From assembly GCF_049274025.1 (NCBI RefSeq), contig NZ_JBASRV010000012.1: a DNA stretch of 64,000 nucleotides, one strand, 5' to 3'. Positions 37,441 to 46,282 of the stretch are shown here, in pieces. A model generated the notes under the pieces. It did no database searches. It was given only the letters and a program-made list of their open reading frames with translations, and was not told the DNA's origin. The first letter of the stretch is position 1, and each line of letters opens with the position of its first letter. This stretch comes from Miniphocaeibacter sp012841535 (GTDB lineage: Bacteria; Bacillota; Clostridia; Tissierellales; Peptoniphilaceae). The translations under genes and the position numbers were made by a program.

Positions 37441-38229
37441 TTAATTAAAATCTATCTTTTTTTCCTTCTTTGTTTTTATTAAATTAAAATAAAACATTGT
37501 AACCGATGCTGCAATTGCTGCATTTAAAGATTCAACATTTTTTGAAATAGGAATAATAACATTTTTATCAGAAATATCTATAATTTTCTTATTTACTCCA
37601 TTTGCCTCATTTCCAATAATTATAGCATGTTTTTTTATATCTGTCATATTATATATACTCTCAGCACTATTGGATAATGCCATTGAATATAATAGATGCG
37701 TATTTTTTAAGGTATTTAAATCCTTTAATTCTATTTCTTTTAAATTAACTCTAAATATAGAACCCATAGAAGAACGTAATACCTTATAATTATATATATT
37801 TACACAGCCATTTATTAAGAGTATATTATTATATCCAAAGGATTCAGCTGTACGGATTATTGTCCCCATATTTCCTGGATCTCTAATATTATCTAAAATT
37901 AGAAGATTATTGTTAAAATCTATTGTTTCATTTTTTAGAAAATCACAGCTAGCCATTATTCCTTCAGGATTTTTCATTTCTGTTATTTCATTAAATAATG
38001 AATTTTTTAATAGAATAATATTTACATTACTGTCCTTTAATATATTTAAATTTTTAAAATCCTCATTTATAATTATATTTTTAATTGATACTTTTGACTC
38101 AAATGCTTCTATTAACATTTTTTTGCCTTCAATTAGAAATAATTTATTCTTTTTTCTGCCAGAATTGGTTTTTAAAGATTTAAGCTTCTTAAACTCTTTA
38201 TTATCCTTACTTTCTATTTTTTTAATCAT
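37441..38229 (-). CDS. TrmH family RNA 2'-O-methyltransferase
   Basis: This 262-residue SPOUT methyltransferase has an N-terminal substrate-binding domain (KKLKSLKTNSGRKKNKLFLIEGKK) and the knotted C-terminal domain with LILDNIRDPGNMGTIIRTAESFG, IIIGNEANGVNK and IPISKNVESLNAAIAASV. It methylates a ribose 2'-OH in rRNA or tRNA; the site is not predictable. The position just before pheST is typical in Bacillota. It overlaps trkA by 8 nt. Confidence 0.93.
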   Translation of the reverse strand: MIKKIESKDNKEFKKLKSLKTNSGRKKNKLFLIEGKKMLIEAFESKVSIKNIIINEDFKNLNILKDSNVNIILLKNSLFNEITEMKNPEGIMASCDFLKNETIDFNNNLLILDNIRDPGNMGTIIRTAESFGYNNILLINGCVNIYNYKVLRSSMGSIFRVNLKEIELKDLNTLKNTHLLYSMALSNSAESIYNMTDIKKHAIIIGNEANGVNKKIIDISDKNVIIPISKNVESLNAAIAASVTMFYFNLIKTKKEKKIDFN

Positions 38230-38878
38230 TTGTAATATTAACCAACTCTTCTATATCGGAAGTTTTTCCTACTACTGACAATATATCTGAATCTCCTATT
38301 ATTAAATCAGCATCAGGATTAATGATAATATCTTCATTACGTCTTACAGCAATAATACTTAAATTATATTTATTTCTTATTTCTAAATCCTTTATCATTT
38401 TATTTGTCCAGTTTTTAGGAGCCTTTATTTCCATTAAGCTAAATTCTTCAGATACTTCAATAAAATCTATAATGCTTTTCTTAGTTAAGCTATGGGCTAA
38501 TCTTAGTCCTGTTTCTTTTTCCGGAATTATAACCTTGTCTGCACCAATTTTTGTCATAATCTTCCCATGTAAGGTATCTTTTACTTTAGCTATTACAGTG
38601 TCTACTCCCAATTCCTTTGCTGTTGCAGTAACTAGTACAGAAGCTTCAAAATTTGAACTCATACCTATTATAACTACATCAAAATTCTGTACCCCTAAAT
38701 CTTCCAGTACACCTTCTGCAGTAACATCTGCTGTTACTGCATAGTTAACAAATGGACTAATTTCATTTACTACATCTTCATCTTGATCTATTACCAAAAC
38801 CTCTTGATTTAATTCAGATAGTTTTAAGGCTAAAGATTTTCCAAATCTACCACAACCAATAACTACAAATTGTTTCAT
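38222..38878 (-). CDS. trkA: Potassium uptake regulatory protein (TrkA/KtrA)
   Basis: This 218-residue cytosolic gating protein has an RCK N domain with GCGRFGKSLALKL and the acidic VIDQDED binding the nucleotide ribose, followed by an RCK C domain (about 135-218). It forms a ring on the TrkH/KtrB channel encoded 7 nt upstream and opens it in response to ATP/ADP or c-di-AMP. Confidence 0.95.
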   Translation of the reverse strand: MKQFVVIGCGRFGKSLALKLSELNQEVLVIDQDEDVVNEISPFVNYAVTADVTAEGVLEDLGVQNFDVVIIGMSSNFEASVLVTATAKELGVDTVIAKVKDTLHGKIMTKIGADKVIIPEKETGLRLAHSLTKKSIIDFIEVSEEFSLMEIKAPKNWTNKMIKDLEIRNKYNLSIIAVRRNEDIIINPDADLIIGDSDILSVVGKTSDIEELVNITND

Positions 38879-38885
38879 TTCTCAC

Positions 38886-40229
38886 CTATCCTAAAATAAT
38901 ATTTCCGTAAGCTTCCTTATATTGTTTCTTCTTCTTGTCTTTTGAAAAAGCAAATAATAAAGTTAACATTCCAACTCTACCTAAATACATAGTCAAAATA
39001 ATTAACAACTTTGATATATTTGCTAGCTCTGGAGTAATTCCTCTACTAATTCCTACTGTTGCCGTAGCTGAAACAACTTCATAAAAAACATCTAGTGGAG
39101 GAAATGGTTCTATAATAATTATTACTAAAGAAACAAATAATACCCAAAATGTAAAAATAATAAATACTGTAATAGCTTTAAATACCTGTTCTGTTCTAAT
39201 ACTTTTATTAAATACTACAATATTTTCATTTCTCTTTACTTCATTTACTACAGTAATTATTAATAATGCCAATGTCGTTATTTTTAAACCACCTGCTGTA
39301 CTAGCCGGTGCTCCCCCAATAAACATTGTAAGTATACTTACAATAGCACTACTATCCTTTAGTGCCGCTTGGTCTATTGAATAATAACCTGCAGTTCTTA
39401 ATGTTACCGATTGAAAAAATGATGCTATTGTTTTATCTTTTGTATTAAGTCCTCCTAAGGTACCTGGATTATTATACTCAGCTATAAATATAAAAACCGC
39501 TACAGAAACTATTAAAAATCCTGTTCCTATTAATACAATTTTAGCGTGTAATGAGTACTTCTTAAAATTAAATTTATATGCCGTTATATTCATGTATACA
39601 TTAAATCCAAGACCACCTAAAATTATTAATCCGGCTATTGTTAACATTACTAAAGCGTTTGAATTATAATTAGTTAAACTTGAATCGCCTAAAATATCAA
39701 ATCCAGCATTACAAAAAGATGAAATTGAATGAAATATACTATACCAAATACCCTTTCCTAAACCATATTCAGGTATAAAAGTAATAGATAGTAAAGCCGC
39801 TCCTATTAATTCAATAATAAAAGTTGATGCTAAAACGTATTTTATTAACTTTACAAGCCCCTTCATATTATCTGTACTTAATTGTTCTTTTATTACTAAT
39901 CTTGAAGATAAGGTAATTCTTTTACCTAAAATCAATGCCATTAATGTTGACATTGTCATTATTCCTAATCCACCAATTTGTATTAATACAATAATTACAA
40001 CATGTCCAAATGTACTCCAATGGCTAGCTGTAACTACTGGAGTAAGTCCAGTAACACAGACATTCGACGTTGAAACAAAGAGGCAATCTATGTAATTACC
40101 TACACTACCATCTGCAGATGATATAGGAAGCATTAATAAAAAGCTTCCTATTATAATTACAGTAAAAAAACCTAAAACTAAATATAGTGATGGATTATCT
40201 ATTATTCTTTTTTTTCTTATAGTTTTCAT
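38886..40229 (-). CDS. trkH: Potassium uptake transporter, membrane subunit (TrkH/KtrB)
   Basis: This polytopic protein of about 447 residues has the four-fold repeated pore motif of the Trk/Ktr/HKT superfamily: TSNVCVTGL, SSFCNAGFD, TLRTAGYYS and ATATVGISRG. I start it at the ATG at 40229; the GTG three codons upstream has no ribosome binding site, and the one before 40229 (AAGTGG) is weak. It is the first gene of trkH-trkA-trmH. Confidence 0.94.
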   Translation of the reverse strand: MKTIRKKRIIDNPSLYLVLGFFTVIIIGSFLLMLPISSADGSVGNYIDCLFVSTSNVCVTGLTPVVTASHWSTFGHVVIIVLIQIGGLGIMTMSTLMALILGKRITLSSRLVIKEQLSTDNMKGLVKLIKYVLASTFIIELIGAALLSITFIPEYGLGKGIWYSIFHSISSFCNAGFDILGDSSLTNYNSNALVMLTIAGLIILGGLGFNVYMNITAYKFNFKKYSLHAKIVLIGTGFLIVSVAVFIFIAEYNNPGTLGGLNTKDKTIASFFQSVTLRTAGYYSIDQAALKDSSAIVSILTMFIGGAPASTAGGLKITTLALLIITVVNEVKRNENIVVFNKSIRTEQVFKAITVFIIFTFWVLFVSLVIIIIEPFPPLDVFYEVVSATATVGISRGITPELANISKLLIILTMYLGRVGMLTLLFAFSKDKKKKQYKEAYGNIILG

Positions 40230-40260
40230 TTTAACCACTTCTGATATATTTGATTTATAT

Positions 40261-40289
40261 ATATTATTTGTTTTAATTATTTAGGTAAA
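40261..40289 (-). promoter_or_regulatory. Possible promoter of trkH-trkA
   Basis: TTTACC (40284-40289) and TAATAT (40261-40266) are 17 nt apart on the minus strand, between the rplT terminator and the trkH start. The match is moderate. Confidence 0.4.
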
Positions 40290-40290
40290 C

Positions 40291-40313
40291 AAAAAAACCC
40301 CAAGTTTTGGGAT
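40291..40313 (-). terminator. Terminator after rplT
   Basis: A CCCAA / TTGGG stem with a short loop directly follows the rplT stop and leads into GTTTTTTT on the minus strand. It closes the infC-rpmI-rplT operon. Confidence 0.85.
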
Positions 40314-40664
40314 TTAAGCGTTTTTAGCTATTTCTACTAATTGTGCAAATGCATTTGGATCGTTAATAGCCATTTCAGATAACATTTTTCTATTCATATT
40401 TATATTAGCTTTTTTTAAACCATGCATAAATTTACTATAGCTTAAGCCGTTTTGTCTAGATGCTGCATTTATTCTAGCAATCCATAATTGTCTAAAATCT
40501 CTTTTTCTTCTTTTTCTACCTATATAAGAATAAGTCATTGACTTAATAACAGCTTGATTTGCTGTTCTATATAATGTAGATTTTGATCCATAATAACCTT
40601 TTGCTGCTTTTAATACTTTTTTATGTTTAGCATGTGCTGTAACACCACGTTTAATTCTTGCCAT
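40314..40664 (-). CDS. rplT: 50S ribosomal protein L20
   Basis: This 116-residue basic protein matches L20 throughout (ARIKRGVTAHAKHKKVLKAAKGYYG; RDFRQLWIARINAA). L20 binds 23S rRNA early in 50S assembly and, in Bacillota, represses its own operon through the infC leader. It lies 22 nt behind rpmI. Confidence 0.98.
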   Translation of the reverse strand: MARIKRGVTAHAKHKKVLKAAKGYYGSKSTLYRTANQAVIKSMTYSYIGRKRRKRDFRQLWIARINAASRQNGLSYSKFMHGLKKANINMNRKMLSEMAINDPNAFAQLVEIAKNA

Positions 40665-40686
40665 TTAATTTTCCTCCTAACAATAT

Positions 40687-40878
40687 TTATGGAATCATAT
40701 GATTAATTCTTTTTTGATCTCCACTGCTTACTAAAGTACCTTTTCTTAAATTTCTAATTCTCTTTGGAGATTTCTTAGAAGTTAAGTGACTTTTATAAGC
40801 TTTGAATCTTCTTAATTTACCAGTTCCAGTTCTTTTAAATCTCTTAGCAGAAGCTCTATGTGTTTTCATCTTTGGCAT
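40687..40878 (-). CDS. rpmI: 50S ribosomal protein L35
   Basis: This 63-residue protein has the L35 pattern MPKMKTHRASAKRFKRTGTGKLRR and KSPKRIRNLRKGTLVS. It sits between infC and rplT in the conserved operon. Confidence 0.98.
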   Translation of the reverse strand: MPKMKTHRASAKRFKRTGTGKLRRFKAYKSHLTSKKSPKRIRNLRKGTLVSSGDQKRINHMIP

Positions 40879-40892
40879 AATATTCCTCCTAA

Positions 40893-41405
40893 TTATTTAT
40901 CTGTAATTGAGTTTAGTATCATAATCATACTTCTACCTTCCATAGCAGGCTTTTTCTCAATTACACCATTTTCTTCAGTCAATTCAGCAAATTTATTAAG
41001 AACATCTCTACCAATTGCAGTATGTCCTAATTCTCTTCCTCTAAATCTAACAGAAACCTTTACTTTATCCCCATTTTGTAAAAACTTATTAGCTCTTTTA
41101 GCCTTTACATTTAAATCATGTGTATCAATATTTGGGGAAAGTCTCACTTCTTTAACATTGATTGTCTTCTGTTTCTTTCTAGATTCCTTTTCTTTTTTTA
41201 TAGTTTCGTATTTAAACTTACCATAATCCATAATCTTACAAACAGGTGGATTAGCAGTTGGAGCTACATTTACTAGATCAAGATTACTCTCCCTAGCTAA
41301 TTCTAATGCTTTGGCAATAGGAACTATTCCTTTCTGTTCGCCTTTGGCATCAATCAATCTAACCTCTTTTGCTCTAATCTCATCATTAATTTGTAATTCC
41401 TTAAT
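40893..41405 (-). CDS. infC: Translation initiation factor IF-3, with a probable AUU start
   Basis: IF-3 discriminates start codons and blocks premature subunit joining. The protein (about 170 residues) has KELQINDEIRAKEVRLID at the N-terminus, VCKIMDYGKFKYE and the C-terminal KVKVSVRFRGRELGHT. No ATG lies at the expected N-terminus: the strong GGAGG (41414-41418) is followed at 5 and 8 nt by two ATT codons (41408, 41405). The only GTG is inside the ribosome binding site. An AUU start is the classic autoregulatory feature of infC, so I place the start at 41405, or alternatively 41408. A reading from 41459 would run through the leader terminator and is unlikely. Confidence 0.93.
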   Translation of the reverse strand: MKELQINDEIRAKEVRLIDAKGEQKGIVPIAKALELARESNLDLVNVAPTANPPVCKIMDYGKFKYETIKKEKESRKKQKTINVKEVRLSPNIDTHDLNVKAKRANKFLQNGDKVKVSVRFRGRELGHTAIGRDVLNKFAELTEENGVIEKKPAMEGRSMIMILNSITDK

Positions 41406-41423
41406 AATACACACCTCCGTGTT

Positions 41424-41541
41424 TTTAAATAAAAAATGGCAGGTAGAAATACCCGCCAAAATTACAAATATAAACGTAATTAAATTAATACCTTATTCAT
41501 CTAATGATAAGGTGAGAGCGGATAACTCTACTTATTCAACA
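41424..41541 (-). promoter_or_regulatory. Ribosomal-protein (L20-type) leader with terminator upstream of infC
   Basis: The leader between promoter and infC has a GAG...CTC stem, an ACCTTAT / ATAAGGT stem, and near its 3' end a GGCGGGTA / TACCTGCC hairpin (one G-U pair, 4-nt loop; 41438-41457) followed by ATTTTTT, a terminator. This fits the L20 autoregulatory leader of Bacillota, in which excess L20 promotes termination. The assignment is by layout, not by covariance search. Confidence 0.75.
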
Positions 41542-41547
41542 TTGCCT

Positions 41548-41576
41548 ATTATACTATCAAATAATTCTTATGTCAA
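41548..41576 (-). promoter_or_regulatory. Consensus promoter of infC-rpmI-rplT
   Basis: TTGACA (41571-41576) and TATAAT (41548-41553) with a 17-nt spacer on the minus strand form a perfect housekeeping promoter, 1 nt beyond the asnS stop. Confidence 0.9.
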
Positions 41577-42962
41577 CTAATATTCACAATGACCTACTGT
41601 TCTTGGAAATGGTATTACGTCCCTTATATTTGTCATACCTGTTAAATACATAAGCATTCTTTCAAATCCCAAGCCATAACCACCATGCTTAGCAGTACCA
41701 AATTTTCTCAAATCTAGATACCAACTATAATCTTCTGGTTTTAAACCTGCTTCTTCAATTTTATTTAATAGTACATCATATCTATATTCCCTTTCACTAC
41801 CACCGATTAATTCACCTATACCAGGCACCAATAAATCTGTAGCAGCTACAGTTTTACCATCTTCATTAAGTTTCATGTAGAAAGCTTTTATTTCTTTTGG
41901 ATAATCGGTTATAAAAATAGGACCATTAGCTATTTTTTCACTTAAGTATCTTTCATGTTCTGTTTGTAAATCTATTCCCCATTTTACAGGATAATCAAAC
42001 TTTACATCTGCTTTTTCCAATATATCAATAGCTTCTGTATAGGTCATTTTTTTAAATTCACTATTTGATACTTTCTCTAATCTTCCTATTAACCCTTTGT
42101 CAATAAAATTATTGAAAAACTCCATTTCTTGTGGGCATTTTTCAAGTACATATTTAATAATATATCTAACCATATCCTCTGCTAAATTACATACATCTTC
42201 TAATTCAGCAAAAGCTATTTCTGGTTCTATCATCCAAAATTCTGCAGCATGTCTTGGTGTATTTGAATTTTCAGCTCTAAAAGTAGGACCAAATGTGTAA
42301 ACATTTCTATGGGACATAGCATAAGATTCAACTTGTAATTGTCCACTAACTGTTAAATTAGTTCTTTTACCAAAGAAATCTTCCGAAAAATCTACATTTC
42401 CATCTTCATCTTTAGGTAGGTTGTTTAAATCTAAAGTAGAAACTTCAAACATTTCTCCAGCACCTTCTGCATCAGATGCCGTAATTATTGGTGTATGCAC
42501 ATATACAAATCCCCTTTCATTAAAGAATTTGTGAATAGCATAACTCAGTTCAGACCTAACTTTAAAAACAGCATTAAAGGTATTGGTCCTTGACCTTAAA
42601 TGTAATAAAGTTCTTAGAAATTCAAAAGTATGTCTTTTTTTCTGTAAAGGATAGTCATCAGAAGATTTTCCCTCTACTACTATTTGTTTAGCTTGAATTT
42701 CATATTTTTGCTTTGCATTTGGCGTACTAACTAATTTCCCATTTACAATAATAGCACTACTTAAATGTAGTTTACTAATCTCTTCAAAATTCTCTAGGTT
42801 TGAATCCACTACTACTTGAATTGGTTTAAATTGAGTTCCATCGTGAAGTTCAATAAATCCTAATTTTTTTTGAAATCTTGAATTTTTAATCCAGCCAGCT
42901 ACTTCTATATCTTTGTCAATATATTCTTCGTATTTTTTTTCTAAGTCCTTTAATAATATCAA
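41577..42962 (-). CDS. asnS: Asparaginyl-tRNA synthetase
   Basis: This 461-residue class IIb synthetase has an N-terminal OB-fold (KDIEVAGWIKNSRFQKKLGFIELHDG), motif 2 (GPTFRAENSNTPRHAAEFWMIEPE) and motif 3 (GYGLGFERMLMYLTG). It charges tRNA-Asn directly, which together with the Asp-specific aspS suggests that a transamidation route is not essential. It lies 1 nt behind rarA. Confidence 0.97.
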   Translation of the reverse strand: MILLKDLEKKYEEYIDKDIEVAGWIKNSRFQKKLGFIELHDGTQFKPIQVVVDSNLENFEEISKLHLSSAIIVNGKLVSTPNAKQKYEIQAKQIVVEGKSSDDYPLQKKRHTFEFLRTLLHLRSRTNTFNAVFKVRSELSYAIHKFFNERGFVYVHTPIITASDAEGAGEMFEVSTLDLNNLPKDEDGNVDFSEDFFGKRTNLTVSGQLQVESYAMSHRNVYTFGPTFRAENSNTPRHAAEFWMIEPEIAFAELEDVCNLAEDMVRYIIKYVLEKCPQEMEFFNNFIDKGLIGRLEKVSNSEFKKMTYTEAIDILEKADVKFDYPVKWGIDLQTEHERYLSEKIANGPIFITDYPKEIKAFYMKLNEDGKTVAATDLLVPGIGELIGGSEREYRYDVLLNKIEEAGLKPEDYSWYLDLRKFGTAKHGGYGLGFERMLMYLTGMTNIRDVIPFPRTVGHCEY

Positions 42963-42963
42963 T

Positions 42964-44277
42964 TTATTTCTCCTTTAACTTTTTCATATATTCTTTAATA
43001 TTTAATTCATATCCTATATCACTTGGTATATAATATTTCTTCTCTTTAAAATTGTTTGGAAAATATCTTTGTTCAACATATGAATTTTCATAGTCATGAG
43101 GATATTTATAACCCTTACCTATTCCTAATTTCTCTGCTCCCTTATAATGAGCATCTTTTAAATAGTTAGGTATTTCTAAGTTAGTATTATTATTAATATC
43201 ACTCATAGCATTTTTTATTGCTAAATAAGATCTGTTACTTTTAGGTGCAGTTGCTAAGTATAAAACACCTTGGGCTAAATTTAATTGAGCTTCTGGTAAG
43301 CCAATTATTTCCACAGCCCTAAAAACATTATTAGCCACTTGAAGTGCATTGGGATCAGCATTACCTATATCCTCTGATGCAAATATAACCATTCTCCGAG
43401 CAATAAATTTAGGATCCTCTCCTGATTTTATCATTTTAGCTAAATAAAGTATAGCTGCATCAGGATCAGAACCTCTCATAGACTTAATAAATGCAGAAAT
43501 TGTATTGTAATGATAGTCTGAATCTTTATCATACAAGTTTGTTGTATTTAAAAAAGATTCTTCAACAATTTTTTTATCTATTAATATAATACCATCTACA
43601 GGTTCTGTAGAAAGTACTGCAACTTCTAAGCCATTTAAAGCAGCTCTAACATCACCGTTAGATAATTTAGCAACAAAATATAATGTTTCTTTATTAATTT
43701 CAACATTATATTTTTTTAGTCCATTTTCTAGAGTTAGGGCTCTTTGTAAAGCCTTAACTATATCATCTTCTGTAAGATTTTTTAATTCAATTATTTTACA
43801 TCTTGACAATAGCGCCTTATTAACTTCAAAATATGGGTTTTCTGTAGTTGCCCCAATTAAGGTTATTAATCCATTTTCTACATGAGGTAATAATGCATCC
43901 TGTTGCGACTTATTAAATCTATGAATTTCATCAATAAACAATATTGTACCTTTATTATAGAAGCTTAAATTAGACTCTGCATTTTTTACAACTTCTTTTA
44001 TGTCCTTAACTCCAGAAGTTACAGCAGATAATTTTTCAAATACCCTATTAGTTGTATTGGAAATTATCATAGCTAAAGTCGTCTTACCAATACCTGGTGG
44101 TCCATAAATAATCAATGAACCTATTCTATCGCTCTTTATTAATCTATCTAAGGGGCTGTTTTTATAAATAATATGTTTTTGACCGTAAAAATCCTCTAGG
44201 GTTTTTGGTCTAATTCTATCGGCTAAGGGTGCATTTTTATTAATTGATTTTTTTCTACTGTATTCAAATAAATCCAT
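42964..44277 (-). CDS. rarA: Replication-associated recombination protein A (MgsA/RarA)
   Basis: This AAA+ ATPase of about 437 residues acts at stalled replication forks. It has MDLFEYSR at the start, Walker A GPPGIGKTTLA, Walker B TILFIDEIHRFNKSQQDALLP, and the C-terminal tetramerisation domain (ASEDIGNADPNAL, YKYPHDYENSYVEQRYFP). I start it at the ATG at 44277, 6 nt behind GGAG; the in-frame TTG at 44289 is part of that ribosome binding site. Confidence 0.96.
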   Translation of the reverse strand: MDLFEYSRKKSINKNAPLADRIRPKTLEDFYGQKHIIYKNSPLDRLIKSDRIGSLIIYGPPGIGKTTLAMIISNTTNRVFEKLSAVTSGVKDIKEVVKNAESNLSFYNKGTILFIDEIHRFNKSQQDALLPHVENGLITLIGATTENPYFEVNKALLSRCKIIELKNLTEDDIVKALQRALTLENGLKKYNVEINKETLYFVAKLSNGDVRAALNGLEVAVLSTEPVDGIILIDKKIVEESFLNTTNLYDKDSDYHYNTISAFIKSMRGSDPDAAILYLAKMIKSGEDPKFIARRMVIFASEDIGNADPNALQVANNVFRAVEIIGLPEAQLNLAQGVLYLATAPKSNRSYLAIKNAMSDINNNTNLEIPNYLKDAHYKGAEKLGIGKGYKYPHDYENSYVEQRYFPNNFKEKKYYIPSDIGYELNIKEYMKKLKEK

Positions 44278-44301
44278 TTTTATCTCCAAACTTTTATTAG
44301 C

Positions 44302-44329
44302 ATTTTACCATATCTTACCTAAATATAAA
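44302..44329 (-). promoter_or_regulatory. Possible promoter of rarA-asnS
   Basis: TTTATA (44324-44329) and an extended -10 TGGTAAAAT (TAAAAT at 44302-44307) are spaced by 16 nt on the minus strand, just after the nrdR terminator. Confidence 0.38.
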
Positions 44330-44360
44330 AATAAAAAAAAGACAAAATTGTCTTTTTTTT
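44330..44360 (-). terminator. Terminator after nrdR
   Basis: An AAAAAGACAA / TTGTCTTTTT stem with a minimal loop is followed by a long T-run on the minus strand, 8 nt after the nrdR stop. It ends the ftsZ-nrdR message. Confidence 0.85.
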
Positions 44361-44367
44361 ATTTAAA

Positions 44368-44814
44368 CTATTTGATTTTTTCTATTTCATCATAAAATGA
44401 ACTAACATCTTGAAATTCTTTATAGACAGATGCAAATCTTACATATGCTACTTTATCTATTTCTTTTAACTTTTCCATTATTATTTCACCAATTAAGGAA
44501 GAAGGAACTTCTTTTAAATTTAAATGATTAATATCTATTTCAATTTCCTTAGTCGCTTTTTCTAAATCTTCCATTGGAACTTTTCTCTTATAACAAGAAC
44601 GAACCATTCCATTTAAAATCTTATTTCTATCATAAGCTTCCCTTTCTTGGTTTTTCTTTATTACAATAAGAGGATTATTCTCATATTTCTCATAAGTAGT
44701 AAATCTCCTCTTACATGACAGACATTCTCTGCGTCTTCTAATTGAAGTTTCAGAATCTACTTGTCTAGAGTCCACAACTTTAGTATTTGTTGAATCACAG
44801 AAAGGACATCTCAT
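44368..44814 (-). CDS. nrdR: Transcriptional repressor NrdR
   Basis: NrdR represses ribonucleotide reductase genes in response to ATP/dATP. The 148-residue protein has the N-terminal zinc ribbon CPFC...CLSC with RRRREC and RRFTTYEKYE, and an ATP-cone domain (about 48-140, IVIKKNQEREAYDRNKI). It follows ftsZ by 3 nt, so division and nucleotide supply are co-transcribed here. No NrdR box is seen in this window. Confidence 0.96.
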   Translation of the reverse strand: MRCPFCDSTNTKVVDSRQVDSETSIRRRRECLSCKRRFTTYEKYENNPLIVIKKNQEREAYDRNKILNGMVRSCYKRKVPMEDLEKATKEIEIDINHLNLKEVPSSLIGEIIMEKLKEIDKVAYVRFASVYKEFQDVSSFYDEIEKIK

Positions 44815-44817
44815 TAA

Positions 44818-45915
44818 TTAAAAGCCTCTTTTTTTCAAGAATGAAGGAATTTCTAATTCGTCTGATATATTGTCTTTTTCTGAACTAGCATCTCCTTCTG
44901 ATTTTTCATTTGTTTTCTTATTTTTCTCATTATCGCCTGAAATAATATTTTTACCTAATTTTTCATCAAATCCAGTAGCTATTACAGTAATTTTAATATC
45001 ATCTTTTAAGCTTTCATCTATTCCAGCACCAAAAATAATATTTGCATCTGCATCTACAGCTTCCCTTATTAACTCTGAAGCTTCATTAATTTCAAATAAT
45101 CCTAAATCAGAACCAGTAACATTAATAAGAACAGCTTTTGCTCCATCAATAGATGTTTCTAATAGAGGACTCTTAACTGCTGCTTTTGCTGCTTCAACAG
45201 CTCTGTTTTCCCCTGTAGCTATTCCAATACCCATATGAGCAATACCTTGATCATACATAATCGCTTTTACGTCTGCAAAATCTAGGTTAATTAAGTTAGG
45301 TACTGCTATTAAGTCAGATATACCCTTAATTCCATTCATAAGAACTTCATCTGCCATAGAAAAAGCTTCAGACATAGTTGTTCTTTTTTCTGCTACTTGT
45401 AATAGTCTATCGTTTGGAATTATGACTAAAGTATCTACTTTATCCTTTAAAGCTTCAATACCCTGTTCAGCTTGTAACTGTCTTTTTCTTCCTTCAAAAG
45501 CAAAAGGTTTTGTTACAACTCCAACTGTTAGTATTCCCAATTCCTTAGCAATTTCCGCCACTATTGGTGCAGCTCCTGTACCAGTACCACCGCCCATTCC
45601 AGCAGTTATAAATACCATGTCAGCTCCTTGAAGCATTTCAACAATATCATTTCTACTTTCTTCTGCAGCTTTTTGACCTACTGTCGGATTAGCTCCTGCA
45701 CCTAAACCCTTTGTTAGTTTTTGTCCTATTTGTAATTTATTTTCGATTTGACTAGTAGTAAGAATTTGTTTATCCGTATTTACAGCAATAAATTCAACAC
45801 CTGATAAACCACTTTCGTGCATTCTCATTATTGCATTATTACCACCGCCACCAACACCTACTACTTTAATTTTAGCTAAATCATCATTATTGTTTACTTC
45901 CATTTCAAAGCTCAT
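44818..45915 (-). CDS. ftsZ: Cell division protein FtsZ
   Basis: FtsZ is the tubulin-like GTPase that forms the division ring. The 365-residue protein has GVGGGGNNAIMRM, the tubulin signature GGGTGTGAAPIVAEIAKE, the synergy-loop residues NLDFADVKAIM, a charged flexible linker, and the C-terminal peptide EIPSFLKKRGF that docks membrane anchors. The anchor gene ftsA, usually directly upstream, is absent; ZapA at 33.3 kb is present. The ribosome binding site is GGGGAGG. Confidence 0.98.
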   Translation of the reverse strand: MSFEMEVNNNDDLAKIKVVGVGGGGNNAIMRMHESGLSGVEFIAVNTDKQILTTSQIENKLQIGQKLTKGLGAGANPTVGQKAAEESRNDIVEMLQGADMVFITAGMGGGTGTGAAPIVAEIAKELGILTVGVVTKPFAFEGRKRQLQAEQGIEALKDKVDTLVIIPNDRLLQVAEKRTTMSEAFSMADEVLMNGIKGISDLIAVPNLINLDFADVKAIMYDQGIAHMGIGIATGENRAVEAAKAAVKSPLLETSIDGAKAVLINVTGSDLGLFEINEASELIREAVDADANIIFGAGIDESLKDDIKITVIATGFDEKLGKNIISGDNEKNKKTNEKSEGDASSEKDNISDELEIPSFLKKRGF

Positions 45916-46282
45916 TTATTTTCCTCCCCGATATATTTATATTTAAGTCATTTACATCATTATCTCTTATTTTATCATAATAGTAAGTCTTAGTTCTAAT
46001 AACCACTATCTTGCAAAGCCTAAATTCAGTTCCTAAACTTAAATGTACTTCTAGTACACTACTTATTAAGATTCGTTCTTTTTTGTTGATTTGTCATAAT
46101 CTAAGTTTATGCTTATGATATATTTTCAATAAAACTACTATTAATCCAGTATTTTTATTAAAAATTATAATATTTGTTTTATTATAATTTAAAGTATTTT
46201 TTTGTATTTATATAAAAACTTGTACTATTAATACATTCATATTAACACATTACACTAAATAATTTCTAATTAATTCCCCTGT
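45916..46282 (-). other. Long AT-rich non-coding region upstream of ftsZ
   Basis: This 367-nt gap holds no credible gene on either strand. It has several TATAAT- or TATTAT-like boxes on the minus strand but no clear -35, and a perfect 15-bp palindrome (46044-46058). No riboswitch class, T-box or terminator was recognised. It takes the place of ftsA in the usual divIB-ftsA-ftsZ order and probably carries the ftsZ promoters. Confidence 0.6.
46044..46058. promoter_or_regulatory. Perfect palindrome in the ftsZ upstream region
   Basis: TGTACTTCTAGTACA has 6-bp perfect arms around three bases, 129 nt before the ftsZ start. It could be an operator or an RNA hairpin; the factor is unknown. Confidence 0.4.

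Noticed and set aside
45916..46282. Possible decayed ftsA or small protein in the gap before ftsZ
   Set aside because: No frame longer than a few dozen codons and no FtsA-like motif could be seen on either strand; left as non-coding.
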